The position numbers were made by a program, and so were the translations under genes. The notes under the pieces are model-generated. The model was not told where the DNA came from. It made no database searches and was given only the letters and a program-made list of their open reading frames with translations. Of a stretch of 64,000 bases of DNA, positions 9,228-18,045 are shown piece by piece; within the stretch, counting starts at the first letter, position 1, and each line of letters begins with the position of its first letter. Origin of the DNA: Luteibaculum oceani (GTDB lineage Bacteria > Bacteroidota > Bacteroidia > Flavobacteriales_D > Luteibaculaceae); NCBI RefSeq assembly GCF_007995015.1, contig NZ_VORB01000006.1, positions 62,001-126,000 of the forward strand. Reading direction: 5' to 3'.

Positions 9228-10518
9228 TTTTTGGAAAATAGTATTAGCACTGGTTTTATTTACAGCCTGTGATCCAAATATTCAGGAAGCCGAAGTGCCA
9301 TTTGAGTTTGAAGAGGGTAAACTCGATTTTTCTAATTACGTGGCAGTTGGCGACGAGATTACCGCTGGCTTTCAGGACAATGAACTCTTCTTTTCCGGTC
9401 AGTTAAATTCTTACCCTTCACTTCTTAACACGCAGTTTATCCTTTTTGGTGATCACCGATTTATTAGTCCCTTTATGTACGACGATGTTGGTTTTGGAAA
9501 CCGGGTTGCATTGGGCTATAAACACGATTGTAACGATGTTGAGGAATTAACCATCGTAGATTATGAAGGGGAGTCAAATCCTAGAAATTTTGAGCGTTGG
9601 CAAGGAGCGCGCTTAAATAATCTGGGTATCCCAGAATTAAAAATAAGTGATCTAGAGGCTAGAAGATACCATCAGGTTAATCCCTATTGGTCTAGGGTAG
9701 CACACGATGATAATCAGTTGGTTCTTGAGCGAGTATCCGCGGAAAACCCAACCTTTTTTACAGTTTGGTTGGGGCTAAATGATATTTTGAAGTGGGCAGA
9801 AAGTGGAGGTATTTATGTTACAACCGATGCTCATTTTCCAACCAGCGACGTACAATTTCGAAGAAACCTAGGTCATTTGTTGGACAGTTTAATGGTAAAT
9901 GGGGCCAAAGGATTAATTGGCAATATTCCCGATATAACCGACTTTCCATTTTTTGAGTTAATTCCAAGAAATGCTTTAACGTTAACTCAGGAGCAGGCCG
10001 ACCAGTTAAATGTTTTGTATGCATTTAACCCTGAGGTGAATTTTAAGGAGGGAGAAAATAACTTTATCGTACAAGACTTCGGTTTACCTCGGCATGTAAA
10101 AGAAGAGGAGAGAATACTTTTAAGTGTTGATATAGACTCCATAAAATGTGGAGGATACGGATCGGTGATTCCATTTGGTTCCGTTCACGTGTTATTGGAG
10201 GAAGAAATTGGGGTGATAAAGGAGTATATCGCTATCTACAATAATATAATTGAGGAGTTAGCCGCGGAGCGTAATATACCCGTTGTAGATTTTAATCAGT
10301 GGTACAGGCAAATTCAGGATAAGGGAATTTTGTGGAACGGGGTAAACACCAACTATACCTTTGTAACCGGAGGCTTTTTCTCTATGGATGGATTATTTCC
10401 AACCCAAAGAGGTGCGGCGTTAATTGCCAATGAGTGGTTAAAAGTCTTGGAGGAGCAATATGGAGTAAAGTTACCTATGTTAAATCCAAATGAGTTCGAG
10501 GGCGTAAACCTTCCTTAA
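9217..10518 (+). CDS. SGNH/GDSL-hydrolase-like lipoprotein with catalytic Ser and His replaced
   Basis: The start at 9217 (433 residues) gives a short lipoprotein signal ending in LFTAC. The fold is recognisable from block I (YVAVGDEITAGF), block III (WLGLNDI) and block V (DGLFPTQRGAALIANEW). In active SGNH enzymes block I is GDS or GNS and block V is DxxH. Here the nucleophile position is Glu (residue 47) and the His position is Phe (residue 394), while the block III Asn and the block V Asp remain. Family members often follow a FadL gene in Bacteroidota. I infer a non-hydrolytic, possibly lipid-binding partner of the channel. Confidence 0.85.
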   Translation: MDCSFWKIVLALVLFTACDPNIQEAEVPFEFEEGKLDFSNYVAVGDEITAGFQDNELFFSGQLNSYPSLLNTQFILFGDHRFISPFMYDDVGFGNRVALGYKHDCNDVEELTIVDYEGESNPRNFERWQGARLNNLGIPELKISDLEARRYHQVNPYWSRVAHDDNQLVLERVSAENPTFFTVWLGLNDILKWAESGGIYVTTDAHFPTSDVQFRRNLGHLLDSLMVNGAKGLIGNIPDITDFPFFELIPRNALTLTQEQADQLNVLYAFNPEVNFKEGENNFIVQDFGLPRHVKEEERILLSVDIDSIKCGGYGSVIPFGSVHVLLEEEIGVIKEYIAIYNNIIEELAAERNIPVVDFNQWYRQIQDKGILWNGVNTNYTFVTGGFFSMDGLFPTQRGAALIANEWLKVLEEQYGVKLPMLNPNEFEGVNLP

Positions 10519-10835
10519 TTTTTATCGCGAACGATTAGGAATATCTCCTCATTGGGTTTTTTCATAAAGTACTTTTCCCTCGCGAATTTCTCTATGTTTT
10601 TGATGTCTGAAGAAAGATTTTTTTCATCTAATTCCAATTCCTCAATTCGGTCTTGGTAGTAGTTGCGTTCTTCTTCCAGTCTGCTTAAATCGCTGCGCCA
10701 TTTGTATAGGTCTACAAAGGTGTATGAGTCGAAAAAAGCTACAAATAGTACGAATACAAAAAACGTGGCGAAGTATTTATTGGCCATCCAGTTGGGAATA
10801 CGTTCTATGTGTTTGCGCAATTCCGCCTTTTTCAT
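10515..10835 (-). CDS. FtsB/DivIC-family septum formation protein
   Basis: The 106-residue product has a short basic cytoplasmic N-terminus, one membrane segment (about residues 22-40, FFVFVLFVAFF) and a coiled coil (about 45-88), ending with KNIEKFAREKYFMKKPNEEIFLI, the conserved tail of FtsB/DivIC proteins. It would act at the divisome between FtsL and FtsQ/DivIB. Its stop overlaps that of the convergent GDSL-like gene in a TTAA palindrome. A perfect -7 box lies only five bases before the ATG, which suggests a nearly leaderless mRNA. Confidence 0.9.
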   Translation of the reverse strand: MKKAELRKHIERIPNWMANKYFATFFVFVLFVAFFDSYTFVDLYKWRSDLSRLEEERNYYQDRIEELELDEKNLSSDIKNIEKFAREKYFMKKPNEEIFLIVRDKN

Positions 10836-10840
10836 GGTAC

Positions 10841-10848
10841 CAAAGATA
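10841..10848 (-). promoter_or_regulatory. -7 box TATCTTTG abutting the ftsB-like start
   Basis: On the minus strand, TATCTTTG-GTACC-ATG leaves five bases between box and start codon. It is an exact match to TAnnTTTG. Confidence 0.55.
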
Positions 10849-11250
10849 CGCGTAAATAAAGCGAATTATTGTACTGGTGGATTTAGAATTTAACAGTGGG
10901 GTTTTAATAGCTCACTAAAAGAGCTAAACAGGTTTAAGACCCTGTTTTGTGGTTCACATTCTCGCGGTGGTCATACAGCGCTAAGTGGTCATTTATATTA
11001 CGAAGAAGTTTAAGAGTATTGAATTGCGTTAGTTCCAAATCCTTATGGAAATTCTTTACCAAGAGAGATTTTTTAGGAGAGAATAAGGGTTTGGTTTCTT
11101 TCTTGAGTCTTTAAATTGATGGTTTTTATCTAAAAGTTCAAAATATGACAATCCGCATATTAACTCGGATTACATGTCAGATAATTTCGATTAAAGAATT
11201 ATAGGGATTAGAATAGCGAGGTAATTCAAACCCAAATAATCCCATGGAAA
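10849..11250. other. Intergenic region upstream of cassette A1-B1
   Basis: This 400-base AT-rich stretch has no gene. A small hairpin AAACAGG / CCTGTTT lies at 10926-10947. A second ATG at 11244-11246, in a different frame from the A1 start, reads into the CT repeat and stops at 11131+200 (TAA at 11331-11333). No clear TTG/TAnnTTTG promoter was found. Confidence 0.5.
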
Positions 11251-14200
11251 ATGAAATTACCTTTTTTAAAATCAATTTTATACTTACTCTCTCTCTCTCT
11301 CTCTCTCTCTCTGCCAGTACTAGGGCAGAATAATCCGTCCTGCGACAATCAGGGGCTAGATAAAGCGATGTACGTAGACGATTTTATGCGGTTCATTGAG
11401 CCGAGTCAATTCAATTACACCCATGCAAATTATAACCTGTACAATGACTCTACGTCCATTGACTGGGTCGGATATAGAAAAAGGGCCGATTTTAACCGTA
11501 GTATTTTAGGAAACCCCCAAAAGGAGCATGCGCTTTTATGGTATGCTCAGAAAAATAAAATTAACTATCTAATTATGTTTGGTACCAGTTGGATATTCGA
11601 CCAGGGTACTTCAAAAGAAAATCACATTTATTCTGCTTATAGAGATTTGCTAGCCGAATTTACTTGTAAAGCATCCCAATTAGGAATTGAAGTGGGCCTT
11701 GCGCTAAATGAAAACTTTGATAACTACAGTTCTGACTTGAAGAGTAACCGGGAAGTTGAGAATGTACGTAGAGTTTCCAAACAAATGCTGGTTGAACAAT
11801 TAGATAACGACACGTTATGGGAAGGGTGGGAAGTGATAAGTCCCATAATCGATCGTTTTCCTAATGCTGAAATAACCATAAATCCAGTATTAAGTACAGT
11901 TATAGCCATACGCGATTTTAATAAAGAAATAGATTCCTATAGATCTAGAAATAACCAGAAATCTGGAGGTTGTTCTGGGCTCCTAAAGAATTTAGGAATC
12001 AAAGCCATTTGTACGGAATATGAATGGTGGTTACCGGATGGCCAGGAGTTACAAGACTTTCCAACGAAGCCACAGGAATTAATTGAGTACAACAGAACTG
12101 TGCTGGACAGTCTAGTATGGCGATTTGACAACAAATTTTTACCCTATTTAAGGGCTTTAAAAGTGTTTAAAGATACTGGAGAAATAGCTCGGGTTGAGTC
12201 TTACTTATCACCTTGGTGGTATCCTGGTTTGGAGGGAAACAATCAGGCTCCGTATGATCAGGAAGACTATTACCAGAAGTTTTATGAGATAGACGGGAAT
12301 CCCAACGATACAGCCGCATTGTATTACAAATTTGCCGCGCAAGCCAACCCTTTGTTAGACCGTTGGCATATCGCAGCATGGACTACAACCCCGTGGGATA
12401 TTGATGGAATGGAGGCATATCGCAAGATGGTGTCTATGATTAAAAGCCAGGTGGAGCATCCTTCTTACAATGGGGACAGCATCGATATTTTCCCGATTTT
12501 TTATACAGAATCCTCCAATTTTATTAAAGAAGAAGATTTCTATCCGAAGGAGGATGACCCTAATCATGTACCAGGTGATGGACAGTATAGTGATTACGTG
12601 GGCGATCTCTTAAGTAAAGGTAAAAATGCTAATGGCAAGAGTATCCAGGAAATACAAAGTGATTTTAAAGCTTCTTGGGATACGATTATTGGAGATGGAA
12701 ATAACATAAAACTTGGTGGTTTTAATTGGTTTATGTGGAGTATAATGCCACACATTATTTACAGTGATGACACTACCTCATCTGATACCCTAAAATTTAG
12801 AAAGAACCCACATTACGGGAACCGGGAATTGGTAGACTTATACATGCATTTTTTTCCTGACCCTGCAAAAGGGTTGCATACCCTAGAAATTTATAATAAT
12901 GCAAGAGCTCCTTTTGGTAACCAGAATAAATGGTTTCAAAATGGGCATGATTACCAATGGAGGTATGTTACACAATATTTAAAGAAGAACAGCCAAACGT
13001 GGGAATGGGATCCTAAAGATGTAATCAATAATCGTTCAAGATCGGCAAGGGTTCACACCTATGATCCAAGTGGATTAAATGGCGGTCCGATAGCCGTTAA
13101 GGATTCAATATATTATGTGCAAACTACAGATAACAATGGCTGTATAACTACATCAGCTCCAGTTCTGGTGAAATTCCAGAATAAAGAATTGTACATAAAA
13201 GATTATGAGCTGGATGATGGAAGTGAACCTTTACAAACACCGACGAACCAGAATAATTTAAGATTTTGGACAAGCATTTGGGTAAACCAAATTGAGGATG
13301 TTTCAAATGCGGGAGGGTTGGAGTCATCGCGCCCTATTCCAGGCGAAGATCATTGGGTGCACGTTAGGTTAACCAATAAAGGAAATGAACCCACTCGTGG
13401 AGGTGAAAAGTTGAGTGTATACTTCGCTAAAAAGAGTACGGACCAACCTTGGCCAAGGAATTGGATTTGGAATCCGGTTAGCGGGAAGTTTGTTGGTGAC
13501 AGGATAAATCATGCTCCCGTTTATATTCCTCCCATTTCAGCAAATACAGATACGGTAATAAGTATTTTATGGAAAGGTGGCCCAGATCCAGAGGTGTTTG
13601 ATGAGCCTATTGAGTTTTTAAGTGGTTTGTTCGGGGGGATTTCTTTCTCAGGACTACAGTATAAACTCCTGTCTCTGACGTACCATGATAACTTTGATTT
13701 TCTCGCGAGAATTGAGCGATCGGAAAACCCTCCTTATGGTATGGTAGCAGAAGAAAGCTCTAACATTATGGATAATGTTATTGCCAATAATGCAATTTCA
13801 CTCAATAAAACTTTGGATATAACCGTAAGTGGGAAGTTATTTTATTTTGGTTCAAACAAAGAATCTAAAGGAGAAAATCAAGATAACAGAGACTTAAGTC
13901 TGAGAAAAAATCAAGCGGAAGTAGATACCATTGGCAATGGTTCTTTGCACCGGTTTTTGGGATGGCAGACTACTAACTTAGAGGTGGCTAACTACCGAGG
14001 GAAGGCTAGTTTGCAGCTTAACTTTACACAAAGTGATTCTGGAACCCACTCATTAAATAATGATGGAGCCGTTATAATTAACCTTGGGCAAAATTTATTT
14101 ACTAAATGGGTGAATTCTGGAATGCAAGGAGCTGGGGTAGAAATATTTCCACTTAGTGGACATATTCCTTCCACTCAATTTGGTGCAGAAGAACCTGAGC

Positions 14201-15006
14201 ACCAAACAATAGATACCCTGCATACCACCATAAGGCTAACCGCAGCCAATGCTTGGGTAGGTGGCTTAAATATGAAACATGAAGAATTAAGAAATATTGA
14301 AATTGGCTTTCGCATGGACAGTGCTTTGGCCAAGGAAACCAATGAGGACGAATATTATAAATTTAAAATTCAGCAACGAGTAAACAGTCTGAGCCAACAA
14401 AACGAGTTGACCGGAGAGCAGGTTTATAATTTGCATTACCTTAAATGTGCAAAACCTGAAATTGTGAAGGTGCAAATTGGAGATATTGTCAATCTAACAG
14501 CACATACAGTAGGTGCTGAATTAGCAACAAGTTTTCAATGGGTGAAGAACGGGGAGGATATAGTTGGTGCGGTGTTACCTAATTTTAGACCAGATTTATC
14601 CCACCCTGGTAATTATAGTGTAAAGGTAAGGTACGATAACGGTTGCATTGCAGAGTCCGATGATATGGAGTTGAATTACAGCTCTAATCCATCACCAAGT
14701 TTATTAAATAGAGGAGGTGGAGCTGATGGGAAGGTGTTACATATTTCAGAGAAGAATTCTTTGGGAGTGTCCGCTTACCCCAACCCGATGAAAGAGTCGT
14801 TAGAAATCATTTTTAAAAAGCAAGTCTTTGGAATTTCAAAGTTGATGTTGTTTGATATGACGGGGAAACTGGTGGTAAAAAGAGATTTAAGTGAATCTAA
14901 TTTGTACAAGCATAAAATTGATGTGAGTTCACTTGAATCCGGCTTTTACACCCTAGTAATAGAGGGAGGCTCCGAGAAATACAGTAAAATATTAATAAAA
15001 GAGTAA
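11251..15006 (+). CDS. A1: large T9SS-exported protein, TIM-barrel-like N-domain, CARDB/Ig-like modules, sorting domain
   Basis: The 1251-residue product starts with a signal peptide whose core is five Leu-Ser pairs encoded by a CT microsatellite. An N-terminal region (about 30-530) holds MYVDDF, YLIMFGTSWIF, TEYEWW (residues 255-260) and a late W.MW.IMPH strand, a pattern that suggests a TIM-barrel glycoside-hydrolase-like fold. A CARDB-type domain follows (about 640-860, with WP.NWIWNPVSGKFVGDRI), then beta-rich and Ig-like segments (about 1080-1150). Residues about 1172-1251 are a type A T9SS sorting domain (YPNP, DMTGKLV, LESGFYTL, KILIKE). It is a paralogue of 29452-33150 and lies three bases before B1. 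Its substrate is unknown; I infer a secreted carbohydrate-active or binding protein. Confidence 0.85.
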   Translation: MKLPFLKSILYLLSLSLSLSLPVLGQNNPSCDNQGLDKAMYVDDFMRFIEPSQFNYTHANYNLYNDSTSIDWVGYRKRADFNRSILGNPQKEHALLWYAQKNKINYLIMFGTSWIFDQGTSKENHIYSAYRDLLAEFTCKASQLGIEVGLALNENFDNYSSDLKSNREVENVRRVSKQMLVEQLDNDTLWEGWEVISPIIDRFPNAEITINPVLSTVIAIRDFNKEIDSYRSRNNQKSGGCSGLLKNLGIKAICTEYEWWLPDGQELQDFPTKPQELIEYNRTVLDSLVWRFDNKFLPYLRALKVFKDTGEIARVESYLSPWWYPGLEGNNQAPYDQEDYYQKFYEIDGNPNDTAALYYKFAAQANPLLDRWHIAAWTTTPWDIDGMEAYRKMVSMIKSQVEHPSYNGDSIDIFPIFYTESSNFIKEEDFYPKEDDPNHVPGDGQYSDYVGDLLSKGKNANGKSIQEIQSDFKASWDTIIGDGNNIKLGGFNWFMWSIMPHIIYSDDTTSSDTLKFRKNPHYGNRELVDLYMHFFPDPAKGLHTLEIYNNARAPFGNQNKWFQNGHDYQWRYVTQYLKKNSQTWEWDPKDVINNRSRSARVHTYDPSGLNGGPIAVKDSIYYVQTTDNNGCITTSAPVLVKFQNKELYIKDYELDDGSEPLQTPTNQNNLRFWTSIWVNQIEDVSNAGGLESSRPIPGEDHWVHVRLTNKGNEPTRGGEKLSVYFAKKSTDQPWPRNWIWNPVSGKFVGDRINHAPVYIPPISANTDTVISILWKGGPDPEVFDEPIEFLSGLFGGISFSGLQYKLLSLTYHDNFDFLARIERSENPPYGMVAEESSNIMDNVIANNAISLNKTLDITVSGKLFYFGSNKESKGENQDNRDLSLRKNQAEVDTIGNGSLHRFLGWQTTNLEVANYRGKASLQLNFTQSDSGTHSLNNDGAVIINLGQNLFTKWVNSGMQGAGVEIFPLSGHIPSTQFGAEEPEHQTIDTLHTTIRLTAANAWVGGLNMKHEELRNIEIGFRMDSALAKETNEDEYYKFKIQQRVNSLSQQNELTGEQVYNLHYLKCAKPEIVKVQIGDIVNLTAHTVGAELATSFQWVKNGEDIVGAVLPNFRPDLSHPGNYSVKVRYDNGCIAESDDMELNYSSNPSPSLLNRGGGADGKVLHISEKNSLGVSAYPNPMKESLEIIFKKQVFGISKLMLFDMTGKLVVKRDLSESNLYKHKIDVSSLESGFYTLVIEGGSEKYSKILIKE
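11287..11312 (+). repeat. (CT)13 dinucleotide repeat inside the A1 signal-peptide codons
   Basis: Thirteen uninterrupted CT units encode alternating Leu and Ser. Gain or loss of one unit shifts the frame and meets a stop (TAG or TAA) within about 20 bases after the repeat, so slippage would switch A1 off. The paralogous A2 gene has no such repeat. Confidence 0.95.
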
Positions 15007-15009
15007 ATC

Positions 15010-16515
15010 ATGCAATCGTCTAAATACATAATCATAATAACTGTACTGTTATTGGCTAGTGATGTATTTTCTCAATTGCCAATACATAAGCAATGGGAAA
15101 ATATTTACGGTACAGCAGATATGGATAATCCTGATAAACTGTTTGATTTAGGAAATGGAAATTATGCAGCCAGTGGGTTTGTAAATGGAGGACAAAATCG
15201 AGAAGATTACGGCCATTGGTTTGGTTTTGATCAAACTGGTAACGAGATAATCTCAGGAGGTACTAATGTTACGATTGAAGACTTAGTTTTATCAGCAAAT
15301 AAAGAATATGTATTTGGTTACAGAGGTGTTTGCAGACAAAATTTTAAAAAAAACTTTAAGGATTTTAATCTTACCATTCTTGATTCCACAGGGGCAATTA
15401 AAACCAACTGTTTTGGAACCTATGGGGATGAATATCTAATGAGGTTTATGAACTTAAATTCCAATGGTTATTTGTTACTGGGAGATAAAGACAGTAATGA
15501 TCCAGATAGTTTATACTCCCAATCAAAAGGTTCGTATGATGCATGGTTTGTGAAAACGGATAATGAGGGGCTGTTGGAGTGGGAGATGTCGATTGGTGGG
15601 AGTAATTATGATGGGGTTGCATATGCTAATCAATTGGATGATTCAACGGTTATAGCGGCGATATATTCATATTCTAATGATTCAGACTTCGCATTTTTGG
15701 AGAACGAAAATGCTGAGAGATTTTTAGTTTTCGTAGAGATAAATGTTAATGGTAAAATCAAGTATTTAAGTCAACTGCTATTTACCGATCTGTCTCAACA
15801 AACTACAGTTTCAAGTAATTCGTTAATAATCGGTGATTATTTTTATCTAGCTGGTCCAGTGGGATTTGGAGCTGGGACAAATGGTGAGTTAATTAAAATT
15901 AATTACAAGGATGGTACCGTAGCATATAAGAAAACATACGGTGGTTCGGATTTTGACGGTTTTTTCAATATTTATGGTAGAGAAAATGGGAATTTAGTTC
16001 TCGGGGGAAAAAGCAAGTCAACCGATGGGGATTTGCAAGGTAAAAATAGTCCATTTAATACCTGGATTATGGAGGTGGATACCGCAGGAAATATTGTTGA
16101 TCAGATTTTCCCTCTGGGTAGGGGTACAGCTGGTTCCTTTTATGATTTTCTACTTACGGATGAGGAGGAAATAATAGTTTTATCTGCTAATGGTTCCAAA
16201 GAAAATTTCCCAGAACACTATGGTCCATTTGATCATGAAATTCCAACAGATTTTTACATTTATAAATTAGGTTACAACCCAGTTAGTTCCATATCGGATA
16301 AGGAAGGTTTTCAAGGTTCTTCCGCCTACCCCAACCCCAACAATACGGGTATTTTAAATACCAATCTTAAAGCCAATTATTCTTTGCTAGATATCCAAGG
16401 ACGTACCCTTAAATCTTTTGTTCAAAGCGATGCTTTAGATATTTCGGATGTGCAAAGCGGTACCTATTTACTAAAATACGAAAGTGGAGCAACGGTTAGG
16501 ATTGTTGTTGAGTAG
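15010..16515 (+). CDS. B1: T9SS-exported beta-propeller-like protein
   Basis: The 501-residue product has a signal peptide (about 1-21, ending DVFSQ). It then carries repeated blade-like units, with motifs such as WFVKTDNEGLLEWE, IGGSNYDG and TWIMEVDTAGNIV, resembling the 'delta-60'/SBBP-type propellers of Bacteroidota. It ends in a short type A sorting domain (YPNPNN, LLDIQGR, DVQSGTYLL). It starts three bases after A1 and is paralogous to B2 at 33152 (both begin with an EW/WEN(K)IYG motif after the signal). The consistent pairing suggests that A and B act together at the surface. Function unknown. Confidence 0.85.
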   Translation: MQSSKYIIIITVLLLASDVFSQLPIHKQWENIYGTADMDNPDKLFDLGNGNYAASGFVNGGQNREDYGHWFGFDQTGNEIISGGTNVTIEDLVLSANKEYVFGYRGVCRQNFKKNFKDFNLTILDSTGAIKTNCFGTYGDEYLMRFMNLNSNGYLLLGDKDSNDPDSLYSQSKGSYDAWFVKTDNEGLLEWEMSIGGSNYDGVAYANQLDDSTVIAAIYSYSNDSDFAFLENENAERFLVFVEINVNGKIKYLSQLLFTDLSQQTTVSSNSLIIGDYFYLAGPVGFGAGTNGELIKINYKDGTVAYKKTYGGSDFDGFFNIYGRENGNLVLGGKSKSTDGDLQGKNSPFNTWIMEVDTAGNIVDQIFPLGRGTAGSFYDFLLTDEEEIIVLSANGSKENFPEHYGPFDHEIPTDFYIYKLGYNPVSSISDKEGFQGSSAYPNPNNTGILNTNLKANYSLLDIQGRTLKSFVQSDALDISDVQSGTYLLKYESGATVRIVVE

Positions 16516-16546
16516 ACAACTAAAGAAGTACTTTATCCTCACCTAA

Positions 16547-16582
16547 TAAAAAGACCCCAGCAAGTTGTTGTCGGGGTTTTTT
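16547..16582 (+). terminator. Terminator of the A1-B1 operon
   Basis: ACCCC (16554-16558) pairs with GGGGT (16573-16577), with flanking A and T runs extending the stem, followed by six T's. It lies about 35 bases after the B1 stop. Confidence 0.8.
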
Positions 16583-16622
16583 GTGGCCGCCCAGTGAGCA
16601 GTTATTGTAGTTTTTGGCAGGT

Positions 16623-17363
16623 TTAAAACTCCTTCAACCTCGGGTTTTCCCAATTTCTTGGATCTTGGTTATATAGCTTGCACATGCTGTCGTAAAGTCT
16701 TGGTTCTTTTCTGGCGAAATGTTTGGGCTGCTCAAAAAAGACTTCGGCTGATACGGCAAACATTTCTAGCATGTTTTTAGCGGCATAAGTCCTAAAAAGT
16801 CTTTGGTCTCCGTTTAAAATACGTTTGCGCTTTTTCGCTGCATAAAAATGCCAATCTTTCATTCCTTGGTTGTCCAAAAACTGTCCCATTCCTTCGTCCA
16901 GTTGATTTTCATAATAAAGGCAATGAGCAAATTCGTGGAGCACCAAGTTTAAACCGTCGTCGGGAATTACAAAGCCTTTTTCTACATAAGGCCAAGTAAG
17001 TGTAACACGGTGTTTATGTGGGTTAACATCCCCTTTAAATTTTCCTGCAATATGGCGGTAGGAGTAGGGCTTAGCTGCTAAATAGATGTAGTTAAACACA
17101 TCTAAAACATCCTTCTTAAACCCAAAAGTAAGCTGTACAAATCCACCGGAAATAATGAGCTCCATTTGGTTGGTAAGGTTAAGCCCAGGTGCGCATTCAA
17201 ACACCGTATTTCTCTGGAAATGAAGGATCCTAAGCTGAAACGCCTTTTGAAGCTCTGGGCTTAATCCTGCGTAGTAGGGATTCCATCTATTTAGCATTCT
17301 ATGGCAGTTCGCTAGAGTTCTTTTACTCGTAAAAAAGTGGTGGATTTTGTATTTCAGTCTCAT
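16623..17363 (-). CDS. MtfA-family zinc-dependent peptidase
   Basis: The 246-residue product carries the zinc site HEFAH with a downstream EGMGQFLDNQG segment, as in the MtfA (M90) family, whose E. coli member is an aminopeptidase that binds the Mlc repressor. No signal peptide is visible and the N-terminus is basic, so it is probably cytoplasmic or membrane-associated. It is a single gene between convergent and repeat-rich DNA, and no promoter box is evident. The Mlc link cannot be assumed here, as no Mlc homologue is in the window. Confidence 0.85.
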   Translation of the reverse strand: MRLKYKIHHFFTSKRTLANCHRMLNRWNPYYAGLSPELQKAFQLRILHFQRNTVFECAPGLNLTNQMELIISGGFVQLTFGFKKDVLDVFNYIYLAAKPYSYRHIAGKFKGDVNPHKHRVTLTWPYVEKGFVIPDDGLNLVLHEFAHCLYYENQLDEGMGQFLDNQGMKDWHFYAAKKRKRILNGDQRLFRTYAAKNMLEMFAVSAEVFFEQPKHFARKEPRLYDSMCKLYNQDPRNWENPRLKEF

Positions 17364-17478
17364 GTTTGAGTTCGGAAACTAAGGTTTTTTGGTAAGAGGG
17401 ATGCTTTTTTAATCAGTTCAACAAAATGCTTTATGCTATACGCTTTGCTTGCATTGGACCATAGATTAAGAGATGAAT

Positions 17479-17585
17479 GGATGAAGGATAAATCGTTTTG
17501 GCCTAGATGCAACGGATGGACTAATCTTAAAGCTACGTTTCGGGAAGATGAAGGATGAAGGATGAGGGATAAATCGTTCTGGCCT
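17479..17585 (+). repeat. Imperfect 26-bp direct repeat with a GATGAAG microsatellite
   Basis: Copies at 17479-17504 and 17560-17585 differ at two positions. Between them lies a run of GATGAAG-like units (17545-17567). Part of the second copy (17560-17570) is repeated in inverted orientation at 17688-17698 (11 bp, perfect), so the block could fold back over about 140 bases. No gene is present in this stretch. Confidence 0.8.
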
Positions 17586-17705
17586 GTGAATCTCGGGTTA
17601 ATTAGCCTGTAAACTTTTTATTAAACGAGAAAAAGGATGAAAAGAGGGATAATTTGCGTTGATTTATAAGCTTCCGATTTTCCCTTAATCCCTCATCCCT
17701 AATCA

Positions 17706-17987
17706 AAATATTAATCTACGTAATCTGTGGTGCACCTCGATACACCCCTACGTCTAGCGGGTCGATGCGCTCGGCGAACCCTCGCTCCGATTTAGAAATA
17801 AAAAAAACTGTGGTGAATCTCGATACAAATTTGTTTGCTTCTTTTAATTTGAAGCATCCAAATTCACTCGATTTGACTGAGACAACTACCTCAGACCACA
17901 AAAAAAACTTTGTGCAACTTCGTGTCCTTTGTGGTGAAAAATAACTCTGTGAACCTCGGTGTATCTCTGTGGTGAAAAACCGTGGTG
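17706..17987. repeat. Dispersed intergenic repeat, copy 1 (core 17819-17880)
   Basis: Segments of the type 'TGTGGTG..CCTCGATAC' recur several times here and again at 34763-35107. The best-conserved core (17819-17880, starting CTCGATACAAATTTGTT) matches 34910-34969 with a few substitutions and small indels. Scattered TTTGTGTCCTTTGTGGTG-like units follow. It is non-coding; a 103-codon frame across it is made of repeat sequence. Confidence 0.8.
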
Positions 17988-18024
17988 AAAAAAAAGCCAC
18001 TCCAGAAATCTGAAATGGCTTTAA
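17988..18024 (-). terminator. Terminator of the small barrel-protein gene
   Basis: On the minus strand AAAGCCA (18016-18022) pairs with TGGCTTT (17993-17999), followed by a run of eight T's, about 25 bases past the stop. Confidence 0.8.
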
Positions 18025-18045
18025 CAATGTACAATGTCATCTCTA

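Noticed and set aside
17716-18027. A 103-codon minus-strand frame
   Set aside because: It runs across the dispersed repeat and the terminator of the barrel gene; its residues have no family pattern.
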